In this document: positions 11,506 to 23,649 of the stretch, in pieces | How the letters are laid out: each line of letters opens with the position of its first letter | Numbering within the stretch: position 1 is the first letter of the stretch | NCBI GenBank assembly: GCA_030435675.1 | Contig: CM059624.1 | Location: forward strand, 15,338,769-15,402,768 | Origin: Steinernema hermaphroditum | Lineage: Eukaryota; Nematoda; Chromadorea; Rhabditida; Steinernematidae | Length of the DNA stretch: 64,000 nucleotides | Reading direction: 5' to 3' | Notes under the pieces: generated by a model | The model's input: the letters and a program-made list of their open reading frames with translations, nothing else | The model's database searches: none | What the model was told of the DNA's origin: nothing | Position numbers and translations under genes: made by a program

Positions 11506-14053
11506 TTAGTTGGTAGAAAGACCTTTGCGATTCATGCTCGGAAACTGAAACGAAACAAACATTGATGCACCTACCTAGTCAACATTGTGTTACCTGACTG
11601 AATAGGTTGCTTTTAAGTCTTGGTGAGTCTTGTTCGAGGAGACTCTTTTTCGGCGTTTTTTGAGGAGACGATGGCTGAAATTGCAAATTTAACAAGCGAT
11701 CTTAAGGCGCTCTTCAATGGGGAAGTGTACATTTTATACGCGAGGATCGATCTCTTACCATAGAAGTTCTTCCGTTAGTCTCGCCTTTGCCAAGCATATC
11801 TCTCGATTGCTGAAGTTGCCGAAGCGCCTTTTCGATATCGTCGTCATAGTATTCATTCACTGACTTGTAATCGCTAAACAATATGTTATAGGATTCACAT
11901 CGTTTTTCTTCAAATCATACTGTTGCTTAAACTCGTGAATGTCGCCATTGCGTTCGGTCGGCGGAACTGGTTCGTAGACGGGGTCCAGCTGGCGGATACA
12001 GCTGACCTGAAGACAAACAATACTAGTCGATGAATGGACAATAAGTTGGTCGTTGTCAGTAGAGTGTAAAGTGTGTAAACATGAAATGAATATGTTTGGA
12101 TTACGAAGCTGACTCATCGACGAGGACTCACAACTTTTATAGGTTCTATGTTTATAGTATTACCCGAGACACACAAATTTACTCAGGGTTTTCAAATTTG
12201 GGCTCTAAACCAAGGGCACTACCAGATGTACAATTTAACGTGCGATAGAATAACCTCATTTCTTTTCCGTTCAAGACCCTTGCAATGATGACAAGACCCT
12301 TGCAAGAAATGTTCAACTTCGGCACAGCAACAAAAGTAGATGATCCCTGAGCTCGACTATTTTCTGTGTGTTCTTGTCTTTGAATGTCTTTATGTTGTGT
12401 TATTGCTGCTCTCAATCAGTTTCATGCCCGATAAATTCTACATTTCATAGGCCCCGCATTCCTGGAGCAAGTTTGAAAATCGGGGGTAAATGGGCTATTG
12501 AAACTTCACCTAAGGGGTGCGGCTACTTCTGTTGCCACTTCTGTACATGATGTTCAAGAGTGATGGAGTTAGCTAAGAGTTGGTCAGCACAATGATCGAA
12601 TATCACGTCTCAATTGCCTATGAAAGCAAATGTGGTCAGGTGGTGATAGTGCTTCAGATGACTGATAGTCATAAAAGTAAATAAACAGAGTCATATGAGT
12701 GTTTTGTCTGCCCTCCAGTGACTCACATATGTGTCACTTCGACGGCGGAAGACAACTGGACATTGGTCTCGACACCATGGTACAAATCAAACTTTCAGCT
12801 TCAAAAAAATCTTCAAACGACTCCGATAGGGGATCGCCATTCTTCTACCCACAAAATATCACCGTTTTCAGAAGGACTTATCGTTCCAATAACGTATTGT
12901 GAAAACGATGTCCTTGATTAAAATCATGTTTGCGTTTGTCGCCACAAATGACCATAAGGTACCAGAGATCGCGCGAATTACAAGGGATGAGGGTCGCGCG
13001 AACACCTGTTTGCAGATTGTTCATAGAGGAGCATCGGCCGATTAGCGGCTTATGGCGACAACCGTTCGCTGTTCGTACTACCGGACAGCGCGAGAATAGA
13101 GCTTTTTGTGGATTTACTGAGCAGTCATAGTTTTTTGATTTAGGCATAAAGTCCTTAATGGCACGAGAGATTCGTTCTCAATTATGAAACGTCCTAACGA
13201 GCGCAATGTCACACCCAAAGTACAGACAAATCTTCCGTACTTATAAGGTAACCTTCTGGAGTGTCCGCCTTAGGTCGTTCTGAGAATTGCTAGCCATACA
13301 TCACTAATAACACTATGGGTAATTTTGTGATTCAGGTTTCTGTTTCCGATCACTCATTCTTTTGTACGTTTGCTCATCACAATAGAAATTGAAGCAAAAA
13401 AAAAACTAAAAAAACGAATTATTGCAATGGGACCCGAAAAACGGCCCTCACAAAGACAGTTGGCCCTTTTTGACAAAGTTGATTATAGTCCTTTCAATGT
13501 AATTTTCGAAGAATGTTTACACGGTCAGGTGTATAAGCTGACGAGCTTTAGAGGTCAGCGTTAACTAATGCAACTAATGCATCTATTTCAGCGAAACACC
13601 TTAGAAGGTTCCTCCATAAGCCGCTTCATTTTCCCCTTTAAGGACTCAAAGACTTACTCACGAAAAAAGAGGTCAGCACAATTTTTGAACCACTTAATGT
13701 TTCTGGGATGCCCGGTCAATGTGGTGACATAGTGGCAGCTTATTTCCTGGGCTTCGGATAGCCCAATTGTCGCTTCTACCACCCGTCTCCGCTTCCCATC
13801 ATTCATCAAAATGCCACGCTCAATTAATTCACACCATAAAACCACCGTCGCCTTTTGCAACACATCGCGTGAATCAGCACGCGTCGCCGGCACCTACCTT
13901 GAGCAACTCCCCGGGAGACGTCTCGTCGGCGACGACGACGACCGCGTTGACGAAACGCGGCCGATCGATGAACAGTTCACTCGACTCCTCGGACACCTGG
14001 TCGACCATCGTCACCAGCTTCTCCTTGTAGAAGTTGATTTCCGACTCGTGCAT
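11506..14053 (-). CDS. multi-exon gene of unknown function
   Basis: The exons I could chain by splice signals and phase are 14053-13898 (start ATG four bases after TTTCAG), 13746-13662, 12006-11921, 11873-11759, 11674-11594 and 11544-11506 (TAA). At least one exon between 13661 and 12007 is unresolved, because phase passes from 1 to 0 across the gap. Exon 1 encodes MHESEINFYKEKLVTMVDQV and then RPRFVNAVVVVADETSPGEL. Exon 2 encodes EISCHYVTTLTGHPRN. The last exons encode an acidic helical segment (YYDDDIEKALRQLQQSRDML) and a basic, proline- and serine-containing tail (PSSPQKTPKKSLLEQDSPRL), ending SMNRKGLSTN. There is no signal peptide or membrane segment, which suggests an intracellular protein. 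AATAAA follows the stop. I do not recognise the family. Codon use is strongly non-random, so I trust the individual exons more than the overall model. ATG after an acceptor suggests an SL trans-spliced start. Confidence 0.6.
12451..12902 (+). CDS. candidate two-exon coding fragment inside the opposite-strand gene
   Basis: Two plus-strand pieces join in phase: 12451-12485 (after TTTCATAG, ending before GTAAAT) and 12719-12902 (after CCTCCAG, ending TGA). The peptide contains APHSWSKFENRG, then DSHMCHFDGGRQLDIGLDT and VQIKLSASKKSS. Codon third positions favour C in this frame. The segment with FDGG followed by a hydrophobic strand and an S-A-S-K turn loosely recalls the C-terminal part of NAD kinases. 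That is only a hunch, because the diagnostic GGDGT motif is not seen nearby. No start exon was found. It lies in a gap between exons of the minus-strand gene. Confidence 0.3.
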
Positions 14054-14059
14054 GGCCCT

Positions 14060-16976
14060 GAAACTTAGAATAGATCACCTGTTCCAAAAAAAGAGAAATT
14101 CGCGCTCTTCTAATTGATCAACAGTGGACTACAATGGTACTTCTTATCAAAAAAGAGATAACAGCGCGCAGCTGAGGGTCGACCGCCATCAGCCGAGCAG
14201 TAGGTGGGACGACGCGCTTCCTCCCATCCTTAGCTGTTCGATAAACATAGAGTGAGGAGCAGAAGCGGCGGCTGCGGTGGCGCAGTTTATAAACACAGCC
14301 GCCGGCTATTGTAGCTGTTTGTAATCCACGCCCGGCGCTGCTGGAGGCGTGGTGCTGGTTAAGCGAATTAATGGAAAACAGATAGTGACATAGACGGTGA
14401 TCGGAGGGAAAGGGGGAGACGCAGCCGTTGGCGCCAGCTGCCAAAGACGTCAATGAGCGGAGGAAATGGAGATGCGGTCGTAAAATATGGGGAAAAACGT
14501 GAGAAACCGTATGTAGTGGTCGCAGTACGAAGGGGGACTAGTGTCTTTCTGATAAGTGTTAACAACTTAAATTTGAGTTTAGTGTCGTCTTGTAGATTTG
14601 GATAGCAACTAAACTGACGATTCTTTGCGACCATGCTCATACAGAAGGATTTACCATACGCGTGGGGTATTACACAACAGAATTATCAGAGCATTAGCAA
14701 GAGAGAAACTATGTAAGTGATTTCGATGGTTGGAGAGGTTTTAGAAGAAAGAGTAGGCCTAATATATTCGCAACGCAACTCCAGCATAGCTCCTGCATAA
14801 TCAAACTCATAAAGGATGAATCTTGGCTAAACGAAAGCCCACAACTCTGGTGGTTTGGCTTTTAATTTCGTAAATTCAGGCAGTTCTAATATTTGGAGGC
14901 GTGACCGAGTCCCTTTTGGGGGAGTGGCCGAGACGTCATTGACAAACATAATGTGTATTTCTGGAAACATAACACATCATCGAAGCAATTGGATACTGTA
15001 CGTAATACTTCAGATTCAGACAGAAATATGATAAGATTGTTCTTGATATAGAGGTTGTATTTAGTAAACTTCACTCGACCTAAGTTTAAGCCTGGGTTAT
15101 GCGTAGGTCTAGGACTCATATGCCATTTTTTAGGGCGCGGTTTTAGCTGGAAATAACCGTACCTGAAAGTTACTTTGTTGTGCTGGAGTCTAAGAAAATT
15201 GGGTATAATTGAGGATTCATGTCTAAATTCTACGTATAACCAAAAAATATCAGGTATTCAGATTTAAGCAGCTAGTCTAAAGCCAACACTCCAAAATAAC
15301 ATGGCCTAGCATGACCAGTTTACAGTGTAGTTTTGGAAGCCAAAATATGTTTTCAGTGTAAAGCGACGAAGCTCAGACAGAAATATGAGAACTTCGTTTA
15401 TCATCGAAAAGCTGTATTTAGCTATCGCCCGGGCCAGTGACGTAACTCAACGCCAACCTTAATCTTTGAGTATACATAGTTGTTTTGGATTTTCGTTCGC
15501 CAGATAATTTTGCATAGATTGCCCCATGATCGTCTAAGTATGAACAACGGAACTGCTAATCTCACCGTTAACTTGTCTTCGTCTCAACTTTCAGCTGCAT
15601 CAACTCTGTCCGCAGGGAAGTGGAAGTTTTCGAATTCGAAAGACAAAATAGGGATCCGGAAGGGAATCGAACCGAGGTGGACCGATTAAAATAAACACAG
15701 ACACTTCGATCGGACCGTTCCAGTAACACCATGCGTTCTTTAAGCTCTTGGGACTCTTTAAGGAACTCCAATATTTCGGCAGAGCTATTGTTACCAACAC
15801 TAGGAATGCCGTCCACTGTTCTTTTGGTGACGATAGAGCTACAGAACCCTGAGGTCCTAAAGGGCGTCACGTCGCACATTCGCATTAAAAAACTAAAGGA
15901 GAACTTGTATTGGCTCGGCTTGTCCCAAGTTCACCAAAAGGTCGAATCTAAGGAAATCCTGTACCAGACAAAGCCAAGTTCTCCAATGAATGAACAAGAA
16001 TTTGGAACAACTCCAAGCAATTTTCTGTCTCCACGGGACCCTGATTGCAGCCGAGATAATTGCAGAACGAGGAACATTGACAGCGGACTCTATTCTTCGT
16101 AAACAATGTGTTCGCTGTTTCCAAAATTCAAACGTTCGCTTTGTTTAAAAACCGGAAGTTGGTCTTGTTTGCGTTCGCCCCGCTGGCATTCCCCAGGCGG
16201 CACGAAAATGTAATTACATGTTCAATGATGAGGCTAATTCGTCTTTTTGGGAAGAAATTAGGCACGATTACATTTTGTTTTTGAGCTGCAAAAGACGCAA
16301 AGTGTGTGTAGTGGTGTGACCAAAGGGAAACACACAGTAAACACGGTGATAAAAACAGCGCGGACCGTCATTGGGGCTAGCGAAAGGTCATAAATAACGC
16401 AATGGCCGCGGGGAAGGAAACATTTATACAGATGATTGTGGCAATTTGGAAAACGACTCGAAAGTGTTTCCGCCGGGCGGCTTTCAAAAGTTCATTTTGA
16501 ACTTTCGAAATGTGACGTGGAATTTGAAAATGTGAAAAAGCGACGTACTTTGTCAAAGGCTGGCGGCATGTTGTCCTGAAAATGGAGGGAAGTGAACTTT
16601 ATGGTGACAAATGATTGCGGCTCTCTGTCGCAAAACAGTTAAAGATAATGTATTTCTAAACACCTGACGTGACCGCACATTGCCTAGCAAGAAGTAATCG
16701 AAACACGAAGATCAGCCGATTTATATCTGGCAACGTTATTTCGCGATTTGCTTAGCAAGTGAGCAGAACGATTTGACGCAGGCAAGATTTGGTTGTGCCA
16801 CGTCAGGCAATTCGTTCCGGGACCATTCCGTCGTCCCACTTTCATTGATTTTTTGCTTTATTTTTCGCTTTTTTCCTCGAATATCGCGCTGTTTGTGCCG
16901 GGTTTCAGGAAATAAGCGCAACCAGGTCCTGCCCGCGTCAAATCGTTACATCGCAGCAACGAGGTGCAGTTTACCT
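14060..16976. other. no gene recognised; one possible SINE-related B box
   Basis: Nothing here forms a convincing exon chain. On the minus strand, 14268-14298 contains a TATAAA-like motif about 220 bp upstream of the gene starting at 14053. It could be a promoter element, but this is weak. At about 15660-15700 (-) there is a GGTTCGATTCCC B-box-like motif matching the tRNA-derived repeats found elsewhere in the window. A short minus-strand frame at 15740-15800 (AEILEFLKESQELKERMVLL) looks protein-like, possibly a relic of a retroelement or gene. Confidence 0.4.
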
Positions 16977-17050
16977 CTATGGTTGGTGCATCTGGTTAGC
17001 TGCTAGACTGTAAAGGAGTAGGTGCCGGGTTCGATTCCCCTCAGTCCATA
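16977..17050 (+). repeat. tRNA-like relic or SINE head
   Basis: The stretch begins CTATGG and ends CCATA, so the ends can pair like an acceptor stem. It has an A-box-like TGGTGCATCTGG and a perfect B box, GGTTCGATTCC. The anticodon arm does not pair (CTAGA against GGAGT), so it is not a functional tRNA. A decayed tRNA or the head of a tRNA-derived SINE are both possible. Confidence 0.5.
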
Positions 17051-17084
17051 TTCTTCCTTTTCTTTGCGCGGAATTTTTTCTGCA

Positions 17085-17376
17085 CTAAAAACGTTCTTCA
17101 CGGAGGAATTTCTGGGTAGCTAAAGCTTTAGGGAATCGCATATAGACGTGAAAAGTGTGAGCTCGATCGGGGTATGCCAAGAGTCCATTGTCAGGTTGCG
17201 ATCTCAAAACAGTCCAGTCAACAAAAACTTCGTTAATAATAGTGCTCACAGTTCCTATCCTCAGGTGTCCTCTGCGTAAAAGATCGGGGCGAAAGCCCCT
17301 CCAACTAAACGTCGAAAACTGGGTAATATTAGACCGGAACACTCTGAATGTACACAGTGAGTAATCGTCATCCACC
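17085..17376 (-). CDS. candidate terminal exon, unknown protein (~96 codons)
   Basis: After an acceptor-like TTAATCAG, a minus-strand frame of 96 codons runs to TAG at 17085. It begins VDDDYSLCTFRVFRSNITQF and later has WRGFRPDLLRRGHLRIGTVS and RAHTFHVYMRFPKALATQKF. Amino-acid composition and codon use look protein-like. I found no upstream exon and do not recognise a domain. There is no ATG at the 5' end, so it would have to be spliced. Confidence 0.3.
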
Positions 17377-18443
17377 CTGATTAACCCCAGGTGAGCATTC
17401 CGAAGATATCAACTTCGGTTGGACTGTAGATCAAAAAAAAAACGAAAGAGCGCGTTCGAATGCGCAACGAAATACGAACTGAGGCGCGATTACGCCAGAT
17501 TATGTGTGAGGCAGAGCCGGGACGTGTACTTTAAAAAGTGCATTTGTCCCTGGAGACCGTCGACGGCGGTAGACTAGGAAGAGATTTTTGCAATTTGCGC
17601 GCGTTCGCATTTTGATATCGATAAAAAGCTTCCTAAAATATCATCCCGGAAATAATCAACTTTTGACTATGAGGAAGTTCGTCTCCAGTTTGCAATAAAA
17701 ATTTGCACTATTGCCGCATACCATTCTGCACGATAAATAGGCATATAAAGAAGATAACGTAAATCTGAGACAAAAACAAAGCGACCGCGATCCATATGAC
17801 GATGACAAGTGTGTCAACGCAGACGTCAATCAATATGCATAGAATTTAGTCCAAATAAGACAGAGAGACAGATGAAGGAAAAACAGCCGAAGGCGACATC
17901 CTCTTCCGGATATTCAATTGTGTTTGATGTGTTGTGTTGATTTGGAGAGAGGGCCAACGTTCAGAGAATTTGGAGTTGCACACGTAATGAGGCCCACTAT
18001 GAGTTTATCCCCTATAGAGTGTGGTGCAGGAAGATAGACTATACACCTAAAAATCTCCGGTTTTCTGCGTAGAAAAGTGGATCATACGACGTTGGATCGC
18101 GCTCACAAAGTGCACTTATGTCTAGACAGGGCACGATTATTGGGGTGCCCAAATCGACCGATGCAAAATGATTGACACATCCGTACGAAGCGGTGTGTAA
18201 AATCACCTTGTCAGTTATATGTTTTTCTGTATTGTGCAGGGGAGCGTTTGTATTCGACCATTGGAAGAGCGGTCGGTTTTAGACAGTAGATGAAATGAGG
18301 ACTGAGAATGGTGTAGCGAGGAATCGTGTCGCTGCCGTAATCTACTTGAAATTTGGGGGTTACGGTTATCCCTCATAAGTGAAACGGTAACTGACGAATC
18401 CGTCTAAAACCACTGATTAATCTGGTGTGTTTTTTGGTTTGCA

Positions 18444-18690
18444 TTATAGAGGGAACATTCGGACATTGGAGGAACGATCGGTTTCATAGAACTGGGAGAA
18501 TGAGGATTGAAGCTGGTATTGATCTGACCCCGCCCGATTACAAATAAAACGCGTTCGCAATGAGCCACTCAGACAGTTCAAAAGCGTCCACTGCCACCAT
18601 ACATCTGGCGCCGAAAACTTTCGCTTAAATAAAAACGATTCCATGAGCGCCAGTCTCGTCGCCCGCAGGGTATCCGAAAGGCGGGTTTCG
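18444..18690 (-). repeat. tRNA-derived SINE-like repeat, copy A
   Basis: Read on the minus strand, the copy has a shared tail with the module CCGAAAGG...CTGCGGGCG. Its head carries TGGCTCATTGCGAACGCG (A-box region) and then GGGCGGGGTCAG where the B box should be. The same head occurs at 23376-23450 and 40160-40240, and the same tail module at 23540-23640 and 40340-40400. The B box is decayed in this copy. Confidence 0.6.
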
Positions 18691-19729
18691 TGGTTGTTCT
18701 TTGTGCTATCAACATTTCCACTTGGGTTCGAATGTTCCCTTTGGATATAACATTCTCTTTTGAACTCTGGGTGGAAATCATCATTTTTCTATGCGGGATT
18801 AAATTATACCTTCCTGCAAACTGCACACCCAATCTTCGGCCTCTAAGTCACAACAACACCCGTATCCGCCTTCATTAATATGCGCTGACGGCAATGGCGA
18901 GAGAAAAACAGCGTCTCAAATGAGCAAAATCGACACGGGACTCATTGGAGAAGACAAATCCGAACTTTGCATGAGATAAACAAGGGCTCAAATGGAGACA
19001 TGACTCATCTATGACGGCATATTTCGCGCATCCAAGCAACAAAAACACTTACGAGATCATGCGGTCGTGGAAAATGTTCCAAATCGGCGGTTTCTCGGCA
19101 ACGCTCAAATGCACCATTTCTGTCAATTCTCCTAAAAATGACTCAACACTAGAAGGCGCAAAATGAAACCGAAAACAGCCATGAACGATACGGGGGCGAT
19201 TCGACGGCGAATGCGTCACGAGGAGAAGTGTACAGTCGCTCCCAAATACCCTAAAGAAGAGCCGCCGACGCGCATGTGGTAATCAATTGACAGAGATCGC
19301 GTGAACGCGCGGCAGCGTTCCCAATCCGCACGTCGGTCACCCGATTGTTCGATCATGTAATGTAATTGTTTACAGATGACAGATCTGTGTCAGCCATTTG
19401 TTAATCTAAATCGCGTTAACTGGAGTTTCAGGAGGGTGTCTGAAGAGTAAAAAAGAAACTAAATAGCATGCAAAAGTGTCACAAAATAGGGTACTTTTGA
19501 TTGCTCCATATTGTCCCAAATGTTGGGGCACTAGCACCATTTTTCTATTGCTTGACAGAAACCAAAAAAGGAACCAAATTTCACATGGAAAATTGTGACC
19601 GTTCGCATGGAGTGGTATGAGTTTAATGCAGACGACGAAAGAAAATCCGGTACTCTTTGCCTGTCACCTCAAAAAAGAACAGACAAGAAGAGAACTTCGA
19701 CCCTTCGCTCCATGCCTTTGTCTCTCGTC

Positions 19730-19990
19730 GTAAGTACAGCCGGAGCCGACCCTCAAATCTAGAGCAGAAGCCGACTCGAAGGACAGAGGCCATCCCTTTG
19801 CCCTTTGTCTCTCGTCATCTGCGCTCTCTTCGCATCACTCCATGTTTAAAAGACCTCTTTGTTTGGTTACGGATACAGCTCCAGGACATGTTGTACCGAA
19901 AGACGGCCCGGCTTGGGCTTGAGCTCCGATTCCGGCCATCCGACTTTGTCTCATCGTCTGCGCTCTCTTCACACCGCTTTCCACAAACGA
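19730..19990. repeat. repeated single arms of the GGTGCGAAG hairpin family
   Basis: Two successive blocks, each of the form 'tttgtctctcgtcatctgcgctctcttcgca' (written here in part), lie at about 19800-19840 and 19936-19980. They are direct repeats of one arm of the hairpin elements at 3196-3276 and 47995-48096. An earlier partial block is at 19710-19730. This looks like nested or tandemly duplicated fragments of that element. Confidence 0.45.
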
Positions 19991-22323
19991 TGGTCCTCAG
20001 AACAGAATAGGGAATGGTCCTCAGAATATGAAATACTCAACTGAGCAACTGAGCTTGCGCCGATTGCAAAATTTCACTGAATCGGCATCTCTACATGCAT
20101 CGAAAGTCCCTTTTTTGGCGCACCCAGAGACATGGTTCTGGATAAAACTCCTGGATTCACTTCTGTCTTCTAGGTCAGTCACATACCTGTTATACGCTTC
20201 CTAATCTACTCACAAAATACTTGAGGATGAGTATCAATTCACGCGCATTTCGAATCGAAAAACGTCGAGAGTACAAGACGACTTCACTCAATCGGAACAA
20301 CGATGAATGTTAACAGCACCGAGTGCTCCAATTCTTAGACGAGTAAAACAAACAGCCGCGCATAGATAATCCGAGCGTCGATGTAATTCGCAAGACAACA
20401 AAGAGGAAACTTGCCGGCGAAGACGACGACGACGAGTGCGGTAATTTCACGCAGCGCAGAAAAACCTGATTGCGCGTGACCGGGGGGTGCTTTTTTACGG
20501 GTGGTGACCAGTTACGGCGATAATTGGCGGTGAGTGGTTATGAAGATTTGCAAAGAACGAACGCAGCCATTAAGTGTTTCAAGAAAAAGGGTCTAAAAAT
20601 ATGCACTCTTCGCCCTGGTTTTGTAAGATTCCTCTATAAATAACGTTATCCTTTACGCGGCTTATATTTGCCTACATTTGGCGTTGCACCATGATGATAG
20701 GGCCGCTGAACCGTAATTGGAACTGTGGTCCCGTCAGTGGTGGGACGCGACAATGGGACAATACTTTTTGCCACAAAACGCACTTCGACATGTGCTCGCA
20801 TCTCGTTCGATCTTCTTTTTCGAGTCACTTGCGAAGAGCGCCCGGATAATTAGCCCCACCTCAGAGCTTCCCGGAATTCTTAGTTCGCCCATGAGTCGAC
20901 TTTTGGTTGTACACTGCATATGGAGCATCTGAGGACGGAGTAGAAAGCCATCTTCAGCTTGGTGGAGCGGGCCTCAGAGTTGCAGCGAGACTTTTAGTGG
21001 AGGAACGGGTGGTGACGGTCCTCTCGAGAACTGTGGCTCCCTAAGAAGGCAAAGTAGCTTCAGAACGAATGGATCATAATCAGTCTGAAGTTCCGAACAT
21101 TACATGACGACTGCTAGATGAGGGAAATAAACTGAAAGCGACGCTCCGTCCTCCCTGAACATTCTAACTACCTAAGCTTTGCATCTGCATCTTCGACTGC
21201 ATTTCTTTCGCACTGCTGCAGAACGACTCTGGCAAAAGACTATGAACGGCGATGACTGAAAGTACTCGAGCTCTTTATGTTTTCGTCCCCTTTATAAGCG
21301 CCTTCTGGATCAATTGCACCGTCAAACTTTGGCCGCAGAAAGCGACGGTAGGGGCATTAAATATAAGCAAATTTCCAAGCACCTGGTGTTTACTTCATGA
21401 TACCGCTCTCTGTATATCCCGGAATCGTAATAATATACAGCTGCTTTTTTTTCGTGGAGAATAAACAAGGAGATGTGTGCTGCAATTCGTCGGAATTTAG
21501 GTGGCTATCAACACAAACAAAGGTATGACATCGTGCTATAAGAATGGACCGAGTTGTATCTAGTAAACCATTTATGCAACGCCTGCACAAACACAAATGA
21601 TTCAGTGGATAAAACTTCACAATTACATGCAGGATACAATAGGAAATAGGTTCCATAAGTTCGGATCACTTGAAGTGTTTTTGGATTTTCAGGACTTTGA
21701 CAACCGGAACAGCAAGACACAGGATGGCTCCGAATGCAAAACAGATACATTTAGAAAATTGGGTCTTAGCAAGTAGAGTCTCCTTGCATTAGGTGGATGA
21801 GGGAGCTGTACGAGAAACGCTTGTTTGTGGCCTATATTGCAAAGACTGATCCGAGTGGAACCTTAGTATATGCCAGTCGGATTCGTGGCACAACGGGAGA
21901 GTGGTTACATATAAGAGCAACTGTGGCAAACGAGTGGTGTATATCAAGCCAACTGTGACAAAAACAGATATTTAGACAGTATCGAGTAAAGTCATTTTCA
22001 AGATCGATAGAAGCGACATCAATCATGTGTTCTTGGCCCAAAAACTAGTCGCATAGGATTCATTTCGCCACAAAAAGGATCGTTCCAGTAGTCTCTATTG
22101 ATCGCCCATTACGTACTTATCAGGCCAACCTCTTCTAACGCTACTCCTTTGTCACAATTTTTACAGAATTACACCACAATATAGAACATAAAGAACACAA
22201 ATATGTACAGCAGACCCTTAGTGCAGTGATGGTGCTCAGGACCGATAGCATTTGGGACAACAATAGACCTGCAAAAATCGGTGAAATTAGCACAAAAAGA
22301 CACGAAAAACAAGGACAATTGGT

Positions 22324-22815
22324 TTAATTACTACTATTCGTGGTCATGACCTCAACGTATTCGTCGACTGTTCTGGCCAGAATAGCTTGCAAAACGGCAT
22401 TGTAGCGCTGTTCAACGTCCGGTGTAACTCGCGGGTCATGCTGATGACGAAAGGCGATGAAGACATAGGCGTGGAGAATTTGAAGTGCCGCCATCTAGAG
22501 GTACATATACAGCTAGAACAGCCACTGTCTCACCGTCGATCCAAGTGATGGATCCGCAATTTGCTCGTAGTTAATTTGCGCCCTCGCGCCGGCCGACAGA
22601 AGCGTCTCGACGAGGTCCACCTCGTCGTTCCGGATGGCGACACTACCGAACGGAACGGCTAAGAAGAAGCCATACTGATCGGTAAAGCGACGAGCGGCGA
22701 CACTGAGGAAAACATGGACAAAGTAGTCGCTGCGTCTTGATAAATCTACATACGATGAGGCATCGGGTAAGTTCTCGGGAGAGGACGATCGAGAGGAGCT
22801 GTCGCTGAGAGACAT
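22324..22815 (-). CDS. two-exon family member 1 (150 aa), unknown function
   Basis: Exon 1 is 22815-22534 (94 codons). A 39 bp intron in phase 0 follows, and exon 2 is 22494-22324 (56 codons and TAA). The N-terminus is serine-rich and probably disordered (about residues 1-30). Residues 43-94 are the family's N-block: FTDQYGFFLAVPF, DEVDLVETLLSAG, INYEQIADPSLGST. Exon 2 is the C-block: AALQILHAYVFIAF, RHQHDPR, YNAVLQAILAR. There is no signal peptide or transmembrane segment. Six more copies lie at 25.9, 30.2, 34.1, 35.6, 36.5 and 37.9 kb with the same intron position and phase. The two blocks look mainly helical, so I would guess an intracellular protein, but the function is unknown. The gene model is strong because the same structure recurs seven times. 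Confidence 0.85.
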
Positions 22816-23375
22816 TCTCCGCGAATGACGAACCTAATTAGTTGGCAGGTTATTTTTACGTTCAATTGGTGCCGGATCAGGTGGTCGCCAGAGCGTAAAA
22901 GACGTAAACAAGCGATAATCCGCATAGCCGACGCGAACGGATTGGCGTTAAGAAATGAATATATAGACGACTTTCATGGAAAAGATTTCAATTGCGTTGA
23001 GACGGGACCGAAGTTGAGGCGGGAAATGAAAAGTAAATTGAATTGTGGGCTGTTATAATCAAAAAAGAATTTCCACGTCGAGTCATCGGCTAAGCCGAAA
23101 AGCTGGAACAATCCGTGAACCGATCGGCTCGAGAGTAAATCTTGAAAACAGTCTTTGTGTCATTACGGGTGACGAAAAAAACGCATCCTAATTTGAGTAG
23201 AGATTCGTTTGCAGTTTTGAAACGAGTCCGAGTTATAGCTCGACGGTAAAAAAAAACCCAAAGGAATACGGTCCGGACTCGTCAAGACCACAGACGACAT
23301 GAACGAAACAACGTATGGGTGTCGCATGCCGTGCGCACGGGGAAAACACCCTCACAGAATAAGGAACCCCGAGGG

Positions 23376-23640
23376 GAGCCGAACCCACCACCGCCCGCTT
23401 ACAAACGAAACGCGTTCGCAATGAGCCACGCAGACAGTTGACATCGTACCCCTTTACTACCATCATATCTCTAGGAGTGTTAGGCGTTTCTTTACAGTTT
23501 TTGAGTCATTTTTAGCCTCTCTTAGACATCATTCTTGCCGCCCGCAGGGCTATGGTATCTCCATCCGAAAGGCCGCTAGGTCTTTCGTGTTTACTGCCGG
23601 TAGGCTACGGGTGTCTTGCCGCCCGCGGGGTTACTTGGAT
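23376..23640 (-). repeat. tRNA-derived SINE-like repeat, copy B
   Basis: Minus-strand reading: GTGGCTCATTGCGAACGCG (A-box region), TTTGTAAGCGGGCGG, then a B-box-like GGGTTCGGCTCCCC near 23386-23400. The tail toward 23640 holds two forms of the module CTTGCCGCCCGC..GGG and one ATCCGAAAGG. It is the best preserved copy of the tail. An isolated tail fragment also lies at 23985-24020 in the opposite orientation. Confidence 0.65.
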
Positions 23641-23649
23641 TTTAGCACT

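Larger units (their letters stand above)
17400..22300. other. gene-poor stretch with dispersed repeats
   Basis: I see no gene. The stretch contains two related blocks at about 18236-18320 and 18445-18540 (each with 'attggaagagcg' or 'attggaggaacg' followed by 'atgaggactgag' or 'atgaggattgaag'). The second leads into a SINE-like copy. Further repeat arms lie at 19730-19990. The many short open frames do not chain. Confidence 0.45.

Noticed and set aside
22236..22262. TTTGGGACAAC near 22250 as the partner of the mariner-type end at 45768
   Set aside because: Too short a match and 23 kb away. Likely chance.
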